Part shown: positions 57,901 to 63,917 of the stretch, one piece after another
How the letters are laid out: each line of letters begins with the position of its first letter
Position numbering within the stretch: position 1 is the stretch's first letter
Source: Lytechinus variegatus
Lineage: Eukaryota; Echinodermata; Echinoidea; Temnopleuroida; Toxopneustidae
NCBI RefSeq assembly: GCF_018143015.1
Contig: NC_054756.1
Coordinates: forward strand, 27,343,440 to 27,407,439
DNA length: 64,000 nt
Direction of reading: 5' to 3'
Notes under the pieces: generated by a model
What the model was told of the DNA's origin: nothing
Database searches by the model: none
The model's input: the letters and a program-made list of their open reading frames with translations, nothing else
Program-made: the position numbers and the translations under genes

Positions 57901-60196
57901 CAACTTACCTTGACTCAAATTGCACCCCTATTTGTTTTTCCTGTATTTTACTTTGATAGCACATACAAATTCAGCAAAAGTCTACAATAATTCTGGCCAC
58001 CACTATGACATCGAGAAGCTGTGAGCTTTGCTATCACTCTGCAGCAGAACCTCTTCTTGAGTTGCAACTTCTCAGCTCTCTGACATTATAACAAGCACTG
58101 TCCTAATTTTGGCATGAAATCTTGATTTTGAAAAAGATTTTATAAATTCTCTGTCTTCTTCGAGCAATAGGACTATGATAACCAAAGCTTTTCAAAAAAT
58201 TTATTCATTCATAAATAAGTGTTTGGTACCGCAAAATCGTAAAAAAGCCTTAAAAGCAGACATACTCAGGCCTCCCAACAGAGAAAATCAAAAAAAGATT
58301 GCACCTGTACGAGGGAGCATAGCATCTGAGAGGGGGAGGGTGTCCCCCTCCCATGGTAGGGACTCTTCAATTTTAAGTGGTTCAATCTGGTGCATACCCT
58401 TGCAAATATACAAGACCTTTGACCTCATCATCCTCATCAACACAAATGTAGTATTACCCAAGGATCATTTGTACCAAGTGTGAACATAATTTTAGAAATA
58501 AAGAAATGGGAGCAAGTTGACCTTTTGACCCCTAGATGACCTCTGACTCTGTTGTCATCATGGACACACATGAGGTATTAGCCAAGAATCATATGTACCA
58601 AGTATTGACATCATTGATGCAAAAATAAAGAAATGAGAGCAAGTTGAATAAAAACTTAGGCTTTCTTAACAGACTAAAAGACTATAAAAATAGACCAACA
58701 GGAAAAGTGGTTTAGTTGTTCTCTAATGAACCATATTCAGGCAAGACAAAAATTGGCTGTTCAGAGTTTGTAACGTTTAGATTTGGCCAATATCTTCTTC
58801 AAGTATTTCACTGAATTATCATCGAAAGATCAGAAGGTACATATGTATATTACTAATTTTTGTATTTTGAAAAATGGTTACTTCATTCTTCAACTTTATC
58901 TCAAAGAACATAAATTATTCCTTTGAAGAATAAAGACCATGAAATGGCAGTATGGCAGATGGTGATATTTTTGACGCGAGATATGGTGATTTAGGTAAGA
59001 AAATTTCACTTTTTATTTACATGTAAGATTTTGCCCATATGATGATGTAGCAGGATGATTTTGTGGTGTAGGAGTAAGTGAATGTGTAGTGTACATGTCT
59101 CTAGAGTGTGTTCGTGATTTCAGTGGAATATTGCCGAGTCTGCTTGAACGGCCGCACACCAACCCCTGGCCGCGCACAGACGCAGTTACAAATTGTCATT
59201 TTTAGAGCACTGAAAGAAAGCCTTAAAGGTGTCTTGGCAAAAGGACACACTGCACTGCCATAGGCCTAACGTAACTTGGCTGTTGAATCTCGGCAAACGT
59301 CAACATCAAAATTCAAATGCATAACAGTACACAAATTAGACCAAAAGCTTCGGTCTCTGTTACGTTGGTTGTTCAGCTGAACTCCGTTGGCTTCACTCAC
59401 CAAATACAGAGACCGAAGTGCTAGCGCGATCTGTAAAGGGGACTCAATGGCCATATGTTTATGTACTTAACTTAAGATCGGATAAAACGGGGAAGTGAAT
59501 TTGCGCGACAGCCAAGGTAAGTCACTGTTTTTGTTCCTTTTAACTTGATTTTTCTCTGTTTTTTGGCACTTAATGCCAAGAGGGAATATTAATTTGCATT
59601 TTGGTCCCTTTAGTTTAATTTTCAAAATTTGTATTCATTTAAGACAAAAATTGAAGAGCCACGACGGGGGATTTTGCATTGCAAGTCCCCTAATGGTGGC
59701 TGCACGATAGCGAGCCGTCTGTGTACGAGGAGAAATTTAAAAAAAAAATGTTAAAAAACTCCTCGAAACAGACGGCTGCCAGCTGTCTAAACTTTTTTTT
59801 AGTTTTGTTTTTGACAATTTGAAAAAAATTCTCAATCATTCTCTCTCAGCATGCTCAGACAGATTCACCTTCATGACCTTAAGGCTTAGATCAAATAAAA
59901 ACAGGACCAAACTAAGCTTATTTATCAACACCCCTCATTTTCTTAAACTTAAATTGAAAATCAACCTGTCCATCCATTCACATACACACACGCAGCGGCA
60001 CACATCGCATGGGACACATTGCATTGGTTTCTACGTCATGCACGTCGGATCGACATGTATTTTCAATACAGGCAGGCAATGGCACGACTGCGCGTGTGTG
60101 ATCATTCATACTCACCTTCGGTTTTGGACGTTCGTACGGTTTACGCGAGTAATGAGATCGTTTCGGGCGAAATTTACCACCAGACGGGGTTGCCAT
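26966..60196 (-). CDS. NUP153: NUP153 nucleoporin, complete gene, 19 coding exons
   Basis: Nuclear-basket nucleoporin Nup153, which anchors to the nuclear ring of the pore, binds Ran through zinc fingers and binds transport receptors through FG repeats. I joined 19 exons by GT/AG sites: 60116-60196, 53299-53788, 49656-49769, 48039-48208, 46830-46943, 44824-45006, 43159-43338, 41565-41617, 39012-39141, 38049-38426, 37359-37596, 35613-35653, 34046-34811, 32294-33529, 31257-31340, 29796-29870, 29027-29464, 28337-28586, 26966-27074. Total 5130 nt, all phases consistent, 1709 residues against about 1475 in human. Layout: basic N-terminus and amphipathic helix (1-50), targeting region with FYPG and STAKKIL motifs (about 310-370), FxFG islands (about 455-700), zinc-finger positions at 774-799, 830-855, 888-913 and 945-970, FG domain (about 980-1675), basic tail KIKRAVRR. 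The second zinc finger is degenerate. Exon boundaries come from reading; a skipped phase-0 microexon cannot be excluded. Confidence 0.95.
27389..27554. repeat. foldback element copy in intron 18
   Basis: Arms GTTTCATAAAGCCG and GCTTTATGAAAC with GGTGATTGTTTC/GAATCACAAG inside. Confidence 0.6.
27555..27706 (-). repeat. tRNA-derived SINE in intron 18
   Basis: On the minus strand: tRNA-like head (GTCTAGTGGTTATGACCCTC), B box GGGTTCGATTCCCAG, and body CACATTGTGCTGCACTCAAC. Same family as 16334-16565. Confidence 0.75.
28085..28232. repeat. foldback element copy in intron 18
   Basis: GGGGCCCGTTTCATAAAGC...GCTTTATGAAACACC arms. Confidence 0.65.
28337..28586 (-). CDS. NUP153: NUP153 exon 18 (FG module)
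   Basis: 250 bp. Encodes GFSFGKSTTPSFNFGATNNA and later FNFAG, SFNFSG and TAFQFN. Phase 1 in and phase 2 out; the last two bases join exon 19 to make Asn. Acceptor TTTTGCCTAG, donor GTGAGT. Confidence 0.92.
29027..29464 (-). CDS. NUP153: NUP153 exon 17 (GLFG/FG-rich)
   Basis: 438 bp, phase 1 at both ends. FG units here change from FxFG to AFG, TFG, PFGG and GFGG types (for example SSNPFGGSSATANATPFGG), as in the distal FG region of vertebrate Nup153. Acceptor TGTCTTAG, donor GTAGGG. Confidence 0.92.
29796..29870 (-). CDS. NUP153: NUP153 exon 16 (FG module)
   Basis: 75 bp, phase 1 at both ends, encoding NKAPAAPSGGFSFGNAPNSN then STAT. It carries a single FSFG unit. Acceptor TTATTCAG, donor GTATGT. 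Confidence 0.88.
30346..31055 (-). mobile_element. TTAA element, copy 1 (710 bp)
   Basis: Flanked by TTAA (30342-30345, 31056-31059). The right end reads CCCGGGAGATTTAGGG; the left end has eroded to a C tract. The interior matches 43576-44345 directly and 40351-41104 in inverse. TTAA duplications point to piggyBac- or Kolobok-type mobilisation. Confidence 0.8.
31257..31340 (-). CDS. NUP153: NUP153 exon 15 (FG module)
   Basis: 84 bp, phase 1 at both ends. Encodes GSGFNFGTSAAPSAPQTQTT followed by PSFNFGAG: two FNFG units. Acceptor TTCAG, donor GTAAGC. Confidence 0.9.
31430..31644. repeat. 'TTTGGTCTAATT' short-period repeat
   Basis: Repeats of the type ATTTGGTCCATGTG, CATCTGGTCTCATC and CCGGTCTAATTGC. 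Related sequence lies at 31975-32110 and 42410-42720. Confidence 0.5.
31645..31975. repeat. two foldback copies in a row (intron 14)
   Basis: Copies at 31645-31805 and 31806-31972. Each has ACAACAGTTGCAAC-type arms and the shared centre TTGATTTTGATTGGCTGCTG, and each is bounded by TTTCATAAAG/CTTTATGAAA-type ends. Confidence 0.75.
32294..33529 (-). CDS. NUP153: NUP153 exon 14 (main FG-repeat exon)
   Basis: 1236 bp, phase 1 at both ends, starting SSFKFGSTPLSNGDATGAFK. About 20 FG dipeptides, mostly FKFG, FTFG and FNFG, sit in Ser/Thr/Ala-rich low-complexity spacers typical of natively unfolded FG domains that bind importin-beta-type receptors. Acceptor TTTACAG, donor GTTTGT. Confidence 0.95.
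33716..34030. repeat. CAT microsatellite in intron 13
   Basis: Nearly pure (ATC)n over 33860-34000. It starts 15 bp beyond the zinc-finger exon's donor, so read-through gives an artefactual Asp tract. Confidence 0.97.
34046..34811 (-). CDS. NUP153: NUP153 exon 13 (all four zinc fingers)
   Basis: One 766-bp exon holds four RanBP2-type finger positions with the W-x-C-x2-C-x10-C-x2-C pattern, which in the family binds Ran. Fingers 1 (WECDTCLIQN...CVAC), 3 (WDCDTCMIRN...CVAC) and 4 (WECDTCMIRN...CVAC) are intact. Finger 2 reads VECDTYSIQN then CGSLGG: the Trp and ligands 2, 3 and 4 are gone. Linkers pair 1 with 2 (INKFKPPA) and 3 with 4 (AEKFK), suggesting pairwise duplication. Acceptor TATCAG (phase 0), donor GTAATT (phase 1). 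Reading past the donor gives a poly-Asp tail that is only intronic microsatellite. Confidence 0.95.
35613..35653 (-). CDS. NUP153: NUP153 exon 12 (41-bp microexon)
   Basis: Encodes PTQNGPIPSSSSK between exon 11 (phase 1) and exon 13 (phase 0). It is needed to carry the frame from phase 1 to phase 0. Acceptor AATCGCAG, donor GTGAGT. Its shortness makes it the exon most dependent on the join model. Confidence 0.75.
36093..36700. repeat. direct duplication in intron 11
   Basis: About 225 bp repeated at 36093-36314 and 36468-36700, sharing CAAAGTTCACACACACAATA, GAGGCTGGGGAATCCCAACC and GACTTACGGTACAGTTG. Divergence is a few percent. Confidence 0.85.
37359..37596 (-). CDS. NUP153: NUP153 exon 11
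   Basis: Begins TTFKFSMPRQTPYSTSRP and carries an acidic stretch GEDDDDVVEIKDDEVEEQQG, then LKTGSCLEVFGI, like human LKEGSVLDILKSPGF just before the zinc fingers. Acceptor CCTGCAG, donor GTAAGT, phase 1 out. Confidence 0.9.
37685..37755 (+). repeat. partial tRNA-like B-box sequence
   Basis: CACAGGTTCAAATCCGACC preceded by GTCTGAGGGAGCACC. Only the 3' half of a tRNA is recognisable. Confidence 0.35.
38049..38426 (-). CDS. NUP153: NUP153 exon 10 (FxFG islands)
   Basis: 126 codons, phase 0 at both ends. Opens CEIPDLPAIPLPLTKGLPSF, with islands SFSFG, SFKFA and QFTFASPIIK among Ser/Thr-rich spacers. This mirrors human LPTFNFSSPEI and PMFKFSSPIV. The clustered Ser/Thr would be an expected target of modification, which cannot be seen here. 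Confidence 0.93.
39012..39141 (-). CDS. NUP153: NUP153 exon 9
   Basis: Completes FRFGAP, then runs through a Lys/Arg stretch (SGGKMKSKSRGAGHYS) and ends AEQEV, continuing into CEIPDLPAIPLPL of exon 10. Human has GGGKMRRERTR followed by EVPVLPKISLPI at the same place. Acceptor TTTGTAG, donor GTAAGC. Confidence 0.9.
39200..39786. mobile_element. TA-flanked MITE, AAGGGGAATG ends (587 bp)
   Basis: Termini AAGGGGAATGAAACCTTTGG...CCAAAGATTTCATTCTCCTT, with TA at both ends. The long inverted arms include TGAGAAAGTTATGAGCATTT and its complement. Confidence 0.85.
40266..40346. mobile_element. TTAA element, 81-bp minimal copy
   Basis: CCCTAAATAGACTGGG...CCCAGTCTTTTTAGGG between TTAA at 40262-40265 and 40347-40350. 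It shares the second TTAA with the next, longer element. Confidence 0.8.
40351..41104 (+). mobile_element. TTAA element, copy 2 (754 bp, inverted)
   Basis: Same terminal CCCTAAATAGACTGGG...CCCAGTCTTTTTAGGG between TTAA sites. The interior is the reverse complement of the 30346 and 43576 copies (for example ATTTTGGGTCTGCATGCACTT). Confidence 0.85.
41565..41617 (-). CDS. NUP153: NUP153 exon 8 (small FG exon)
   Basis: 53 bp encoding VLPLSTGAPTISTAPSFR; the split codon gives PSFRFGAP across the junction with exon 9. A strong polypyrimidine tract and TTATTAG acceptor precede it; donor GTATGT. Phase 0 in and phase 2 out, which only works with exon 9. Confidence 0.83.
41787..41935. repeat. foldback element copy in intron 7
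   Basis: GGGGCCCGTTGCATAAAAGT...ACTTTTATGGTATGGGGGCCC with centre TTGATTTTGATTGGCTG. Confidence 0.75.
42001..42406. mobile_element. hAT-like element, CAGAGATGCCAAC ends
   Basis: CAGAGATGCCAAC...GTTGGCATCTCTG termini; flanks GGTGTTAA and GGTGTACC share five of eight bases. It is inserted into a TTTGGTCTAATT-type repeat that continues to 42720. Confidence 0.7.
43159..43338 (-). CDS. NUP153: NUP153 exon 7
   Basis: 60 codons rich in Pro, Ser and Arg (GRPGTSRVNTPPTAGLRVAH) ending APSSDE. It is poorly conserved, as in other animals, but phase 0 at both ends fits its neighbours. Acceptor CTTTGCAG, donor GTAAAG. Confidence 0.82.
43576..44345 (-). mobile_element. TTAA element, copy 3 (770 bp)
   Basis: Best-preserved copy: CCCTAATTCTCCGGGG...CCCGGGAGATTTAGGG between TTAA at 43572-43575 and 44346-44349. 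No transposase frame. Confidence 0.88.
44824..45006 (-). CDS. NUP153: NUP153 exon 6 (STAKKIL helix)
   Basis: 61 codons. It contains LPVKRNIRPK and TSSTAKKILDTLERMSTPL followed by DAKKIP, close to the human blocks APVRRQMKAK and SSTARRILQSLEKMSSPL. This conserved helix is the diagnostic part of the Nup153 N-terminal family domain. Phase 0 at both ends; donor GTTAGT. Confidence 0.95.
45050..45217. mobile_element. 168-bp TIR element with 6-bp duplication
   Basis: CAGGGGTGTGAGAG...CTCCCATACCCCTG flanked by TAATAT on both sides (45044-45049, 45218-45223). Confidence 0.75.
46600..46783. repeat. foldback element copy in intron 5
   Basis: GGGTGTTTCACAAAGCTG...CAGCTTTATGAAACACC with AAAGATCCTTTGC/AAGGATCACCAGTC inside. 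Confidence 0.7.
46830..46943 (-). CDS. NUP153: NUP153 exon 5 (SPFYPG motif)
   Basis: Encodes LGEPRPKHASPFYPGRTQFG, nearly collinear with human LGDSPFYPGKTTYGG, and ends RHRDSPYE. This is one of the most conserved blocks of the Nup153 N-terminal region. Both ends are phase 0. Acceptor AACTTCAG, donor GTAAGA. Confidence 0.93.
48039..48208 (-). CDS. NUP153: NUP153 exon 4
   Basis: Encodes a Ser-rich stretch ending RPSFNSSYFGSPKL, matching human KPAFNLSAFGTLSPSL in the pore-targeting region. Acceptor TCTTGCAG (phase 1), donor GTAAGT (phase 0). Confidence 0.88.
48270..48440 (+). repeat. tRNA-derived SINE, 5'-truncated
   Basis: B box GGGGGTTCAAACCCCGG followed by a non-tRNA body (GGAGTTGCTGCTACCCTG, GGCGTTCAACGACTAAAG). 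Confidence 0.6.
49214..49599. mobile_element. element C, short copy (386 bp)
   Basis: CAGACCTTCATTTTTGAGGA...TATAAACGTGAAGGACTG with flanks GTTCAG and GTGCAG (6 bp, one mismatch). Subterminal runs of GGAGCGCGATCGCGCC and GAGCTCCTCA palindromes. Confidence 0.8.
49656..49769 (-). CDS. NUP153: NUP153 exon 3
   Basis: 38 codons, starting DDASDTSVSTSGCSS, which resembles the human DDDNISTTSGFSS segment. Phase 1 in and phase 1 out, so skipping it would keep frame. Acceptor CGTCCAG, donor GTGGGG, which is weaker than the other donors. Confidence 0.85.
50486..51493. mobile_element. element B, TA-flanked, with internal hairpins (1008 bp)
   Basis: Ends AAGGGATCGTTT and AAATGATCACTT are inverted; TA on both sides. 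Inside are about 92-bp inverted arms (50640-50732 with 50935-51030) and a perfect 24-bp hairpin. No transposase. Confidence 0.8.
50731..50795 (+). other. perfect hairpin and hammerhead-like motif
   Basis: 50731-50754 pairs perfectly with 50758-50781 across a TGT loop. Overlapping it, CTGAAGA (50761-50767), a GGACAG/CTGTCC stem and GAAAC (50786-50790) have the order of the hammerhead ribozyme core (CUGANGA, helix II, GAAA). Helices I and III are not convincing. Confidence 0.3.
52109..52704. mobile_element. TA-flanked MITE, AAGGGGAATCC ends (596 bp)
   Basis: AAGGGGAATCCAACCC...GGCTGGATTCCCCTT termini with TA flanks. Similar size and design to 39200-39786, with diverged interior. Confidence 0.8.
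53299..53788 (-). CDS. NUP153: NUP153 exon 2 (amphipathic helix and acidic region)
   Basis: Opens with SLLARVSDSVKDFITPSW, which aligns with the human segment LSRVTESVKNIVPGW. In vertebrates this is the amphipathic helix that binds the inner nuclear membrane and helps pore assembly. It is followed by a Ser/Thr/Pro-rich stretch and an acidic run with DDDVVIIDEE. Acceptor CTGCAG at the 5' side (phase 0), donor GTAAAC (phase 1). Confidence 0.92.
54177..55785. mobile_element. element C, long copy (1609 bp)
   Basis: CAGTCCTTCACGTTTAT...AAAAATGAAGGTCTG with a perfect CATATT duplication (54171-54176, 55786-55791). It carries a long inner inverted repeat (from about 54448) absent from the short copy, and element D. 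Confidence 0.88.
54801..55642. mobile_element. element D, hAT-like (842 bp), innermost
   Basis: TAGGCCCGTTT...AAACGGGCCTA termini with a perfect 8-bp duplication ATTTCAAG (54793-54800, 55643-55650). Subterminal GTGTACACG palindromes. No transposase frame. Confidence 0.9.
56221..56533. mobile_element. element with about 60-bp inverted ends
   Basis: GGGGCCGATTGCACGAAAGG...CCTTTCGTGCAATCGGCCCC; the arms continue through GACCGTCTTTCGTGTCGCCC and TCTTTTA with two or three mismatches. Confidence 0.88.
56714..57008. mobile_element. 295-bp TIR element with 6-bp duplication
   Basis: CAGGGCTCGAATTAA...TTAATTCGAGCCCTG flanked by CTCTCT (56708-56713, 57009-57014). The interior is a run of AAGGGCA/AAGGCCA words. 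Confidence 0.8.
57015..59711. other. NUP153 intron 1, remainder
   Basis: Intronic AT-rich sequence. Partial short duplication near 58460-58650 (TAAAGAAATG.GAGCAAGTTGA twice). No coding support on either strand. Confidence 0.5.
59712..59776. repeat. hairpin, GAGCCGTCTGTGTACGAGGAG arms
   Basis: The left arm pairs with CTCCTCGAAACAGACGGCT around an A-rich loop, about 18 of 20 positions. Confidence 0.7.
60116..60196 (-). CDS. NUP153: NUP153 exon 1 (start codon)
   Basis: Encodes 27 residues beginning MATPSGGKFRPKRSH. The ATG at 60194-60196 sits in a good Kozak context (GCCATGG). The exon ends ...KPK at donor GTGAGT in phase 0. The short basic opening matches the start of vertebrate Nup153 (GGKIRTRR in human). 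The 5' UTR continues upstream for an unknown distance. Confidence 0.88.
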
Positions 60197-60315
60197 GGCT
60201 AGTTGAATATGAACTGACCGCCACAGCAACCTTCACAAGGGTTAGAATAAGTTGATAATCTTTGAAATTAAGAAATAGCCCGTAGTGTTTCCATTGAATT
60301 TCACAGTAGATGAGT

Positions 60316-60363
60316 CAAGATGGCGGCCTTTTTCAAAGAAGTTGATTGGTCAAATGTCACGTG
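60316..60363 (-). promoter_or_regulatory. candidate NUP153 core promoter cluster
   Basis: Within 50 bp lie a YY1-type motif (CAAGATGGCGGC, plus strand, 60316-60327), an inverted CCAAT box (ATTGG, 60345-60349, so CCAAT in the gene's orientation) and a CACGTG E-box (60358-60363). They are 120-167 bp upstream of the NUP153 ATG. This combination is typical of TATA-less housekeeping promoters. Function is inferred from motif matches only. Confidence 0.5.
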
Positions 60364-60931
60364 ATATTCTGCACTTTTCCCCTTTTATATTACATGTCTT
60401 TTGTCACTCGGTAAACGTCGATTTTTAGGAGTCAAATCTAATCAAAATTAATCTAAATGCATTGAAAGACTAGAAATTATTATTTAATTACTTTTTAATG
60501 AATTCTAATTTTTCGAAAATTTAATTTAAAACTCATTTATAAACAAATTATTTTAGAGGGTACTTTTTTATTTCGCCATTTTGAAATGTTAGCGCGCGCG
60601 CGTGCAGTGCAAGCAGTGCTCATACATGTTACGTAGGCGAGACGTTGGTGATCGTGAATGAATGAACGTATCGGATCTGCACGATCTGCAAACGGTACAT
60701 TTACCGTACCGGAGCTCGGAGAGAGACCCCAGCGCAGCCCGTATACTGCTGCCGATAGCGCTGCAGAAGCTGACCGACCTCCTGGCCTAGTGCTGTAGCT
60801 GCCGCTGCAAGACAGATTAACGTCCGAGCTCTTGTTGAATCTAGATTAGGTCTTCCTCTTCCTGACGAGAGATCCAGTCTTGAGTGAGTTGGACTGAGGA
60901 GTCTCTAGACTAGAAGTACAGTAGGCATGGT
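60364..60931. other. NUP153 upstream region, no gene seen
   Basis: Contains a CG-rich patch (GCGCGCGCGTGC near 60593) and GC-richer sequence at 60640-60850 that could be a divergent leader; no frame supports it. Confidence 0.4.
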
Positions 60932-61390
60932 CAGTAGAGGCGCACGGCCAATATGGGAGACTCTCTCCAATAGGGGAGACAATCTCCCACATTGGAGACT
61001 TGCTTTGCAAAAGGACAAAAGAAACAACACCAACAAAAGCATGATTTTTTCCACCCAAAATTTTGTCTCACTGAGGTCAGAAGCCCATTTGTTCTGTGTG
61101 TGATTGACAACAAAAATCCTTATCATAACAAAAGTAGACGGTGAATTTATAAAGTAGACGGTGAAAAGGGGTAATTTTTCATGAGGAATCTGCTTATCAC
61201 ATTTTTATTTGCCGCCAAGGTAATCCTTTTGCCGCAAATTCAAACAAAGGAAATTGGTCTCCAAAACTGGAGACTGTCTCTGAAATTGGATACCCAAATT
61301 CTTCACAAGTCTCTGAAAGTCTGATATAGGAGATAATCTCCCACATTGGAGACAGTCTCCAATATTATTATTGGCCGCGCGCCTCTACTG
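60932..61390. mobile_element. 'CAGTAGAGGCGC' element, copy 1 (459 bp)
   Basis: Termini CAGTAGAGGCGCACGGCCAA and TTGGCCGCGCGCCTCTACTG; perfect 5-bp duplication ATGGT (60927-60931, 61391-61395). Subterminal GGGAGACTNTCTCC words are repeated several times. Confidence 0.92.
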
Positions 61391-61599
61391 ATGGTCAGGA
61401 TGGTAGGGCGGCAGTCGGACTCGGAGTGTTTTTTTGTGAGTGACTTGAGTGTGAGACAGTGAGTGAGTGACTGAATTCTGTCTGAATCATTCAATCTGAC
61501 TTAGGCTGAGTAGTGAATGAGCATTTGCTGAGTCAGTGACTAGTATAGTGAGTGTGACTGTGAGTCTCTGCTGCTATCTCTGGCTCTGTACGTATGGTA

Positions 61600-62202
61600 G
61601 GGGATCCTAAAGCTGCGCGGGTCCTAAAGCTACACACCACTCATCGCGCATGCAGTTTTCAATGGCAAATGCGCACTCTGGTGTGGAACTGACTGCAGAG
61701 TGATGAACAATTCCTATTTTTTTCTACAGAGGCTGCAGCTAAAAAATCTCCAAAATGCAGAGAACACCAACAACTGTTAGGAAGTTTGGAGTTATATTCG
61801 CTTTAATTTTATTTTATCCTATAATAATTTGAATATATTTTAGAAATTGAGGCACAGGAAATACTATTTTTTTACATGATAAATCGAGTGCGTAGCTTTA
61901 GGACCCCTTCTACATCGGGCGGCGAAATCAAGAGGTGTTCGAAAAACACGACGGGATTTTCGTATTAGTGAGTTTTGTGATATTTTCTACTTGGCTAATG
62001 ATCTTTAGAATGTTTGCCACAAATTAGTGAAATATAATTTGTTGAAATATTAAAATTGGGACAGTTTTTATTGTTTGAAAACAAAGTGCGTAGCTTTAGG
62101 TCCCCCCATCATACTGTGCTAACAAAGTGCGTAGCTTTAGGTCCCCCCATCATACTGTGCTAACAAAGTGCGTAGCTTTAGGTCCCCCCATCATACTGTG
62201 CT
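61600..62202. repeat. inverted AGCTTTAGG-ended element with triplicated end
   Basis: Left GGGGATCCTAAAGCTGCG and GGTCCTAAAGCTACACAC face right GTGCGTAGCTTTAGGACCCC and GTGCGTAGCTTTAGGTCCCC. The right motif is then repeated as a 41-bp tandem array at 62080-62202. Confidence 0.6.
62080..62202. repeat. three exact 41-bp tandem units
   Basis: Units start at 62080, 62121 and 62162, each AACAAAGTGCGTAGCTTTAG continuing through the C tract and ATACTGTGCT. The copies are identical or nearly so, hence recent. Confidence 0.93.
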
Positions 62203-62720
62203 AACCCACTCATTCTAAAGAACAAGGTTATGATAAAACCTTGTTCTCTGTTAGTACTACTCCCTGTGTGGTGAAATAAGGTTGGCAATGTTTGGCTTAT
62301 TATTTTCTCTTTTTCTTTGGGACAAATGCCTGATTTTTTGACACTGTCACTCAGGTATTCAGGGGCCCGTTTCTCAACACATGGACAATCGACAAGTTAC
62401 CGTGCGTAGGCGTAGTCATATCTTTATTTAGACCTATCACAGAGTTAGTTCCAATCTTACTAAACCTGTTTCTCGAAAGGCTTCCTAACTAGAATACCTT
62501 GATATCGATACCGTAAGGGCACAGTTGTAATAGTATTCAACCCGTTTGGAGAGTTTCCTCAAATATATATTGCATATAGATATAGAATTTACCTGAGTTT
62601 CAGACACGTGTTATTTCCAATTGAGCAAATGCTGATTATTCTTTTTCAGTTATTTTTTTCTTCAACCAGTTGACTGTGTGCACGGGGATCGAATAATATG
62701 GCGATGGTTTTTGGCACTAG

Positions 62721-63175
62721 CAGTAGAGGCGCACAGCCAATATGGGAGACTCTCCAATAAGGGAGACAATCTCCCATATTAGAGACTTGCTTTGCAAAAG
62801 AACAAAAGAAACAACACCAACAAAAGCATGATTTTTTCCACCCAAACTTTTGTCCCACTGAGGTCAGAAGCCCATTTGTTTTGTGTGTGGATGACAACAA
62901 AAATCCTTATAAAAACAAAAGTAGACGGTGAATTTTTAAAGTAGACGGTGAAAAGGGGTAATATTTCATGAGGAATCTGCTTATCACATTTTTATCTGCC
63001 GCCAACGTACAATAATCCTTTTAAAGCAAATGTAAACAAAGAAAATTGGTCTCCCAAACTGGAGTGGAGACTGTCTCTGAAATTGGATACCCAAATTCTT
63101 TATAAAAGTCTCTGATATTTGAGATAATCTCTCTCATGGGAGACAGTCTCCAATATTGGCCGTGCGCCTCTACTG
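62721..63175. mobile_element. 'CAGTAGAGGCGC' element, copy 2 (455 bp)
   Basis: Same orientation and order as copy 1, roughly 90 percent identical by eye, with its own perfect 5-bp duplication ACTAG (62716-62720, 63176-63180). Confidence 0.92.
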
Positions 63176-63235
63176 ACTAGTATTCAATCCATTGGCAATA
63201 GTATTCAACCTAGCGATGAAAGATAGCCTAGGGAC

Positions 63236-63370
63236 AGTGATTTTCCGTTTCAAAAAATGGCCTTTTCCGTTTCAGAAAATCTCAAATTCCGTTTCAGCAC
63301 GTCAGAAAACGGAAATTCCGTTTCCCCATAGACGTTGTACACACGGAAAAGTGACAATTCCGTTTACACA
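63236..63370. repeat. TTTTCCGTTTCA word cluster, left
   Basis: At least five copies of (TT)TCCGTTTCA or its complement GGAAA at short, uneven spacing. A second cluster lies at 63918-64000, on the far side of unrelated sequence. Confidence 0.7.
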
Positions 63371-63917
63371 TTGAATAGCAAAATCAAAGCGCATACACTC
63401 GCACTGGCCAAAATTTGTATCTGCTACTGTACCAACAACACAATAGAATCCGTTCTAATCGGATCTATGCTGGTGTATTTAATGATTTTTCAAACTGATT
63501 TAGCATGCATACATCCTCACCTTTCACATTATTAGCCTTATTTTACGGTGAAATTAAATTTCATCGATAATTTTGGGGTTTTTTGGACATCGTTATCATC
63601 AGTCAACGACTTTCGCCAATCCGCCATCTTGGATTTTAAGACCACGATATCGTGCTGTTACATCTTCAAACGTAGAGGGCAGCAACACACGACCGTGCAG
63701 TTGAGCGATCTGAAGCGATGTGAAGCTCAACCCGGCCGGCCGGGTACGATCGCGGGGTATTATCGAGTGTGCTGATGTCGAGTGAATTCACGATGTGTGA
63801 ATTGTCATGATTGTAGCGAAGTGAGATCGTGTTTTCTGGGGTTTTGTGGCCATTTAATATTCTCATTTTGTTGTTATTTTGGAGTAATTTCTGTTGCTAT
63901 TCTGTGTATTTTGAGGG

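Noticed and set aside
58952..58995. Short plus-strand exon (MADGDIFDARYGDL before a GTAAG donor)
   Set aside because: Fourteen codons inside NUP153 intron 1 with no matching downstream exon; chance is adequate.
59978..60229. Upstream in-frame start for NUP153 (11 residues before MATPSGG)
   Set aside because: The upstream codon is TTG, not ATG; GCCATGG at 60196 is the first good start and matches the family N-terminus.
60927..61395. RAG/Transib-type element, given 5-bp duplications in an echinoderm-like genome
   Set aside because: The termini begin CAGTAGAGG, not CACWATG or a heptamer-like CACAGTG, and there is no RAG-like coding sequence.
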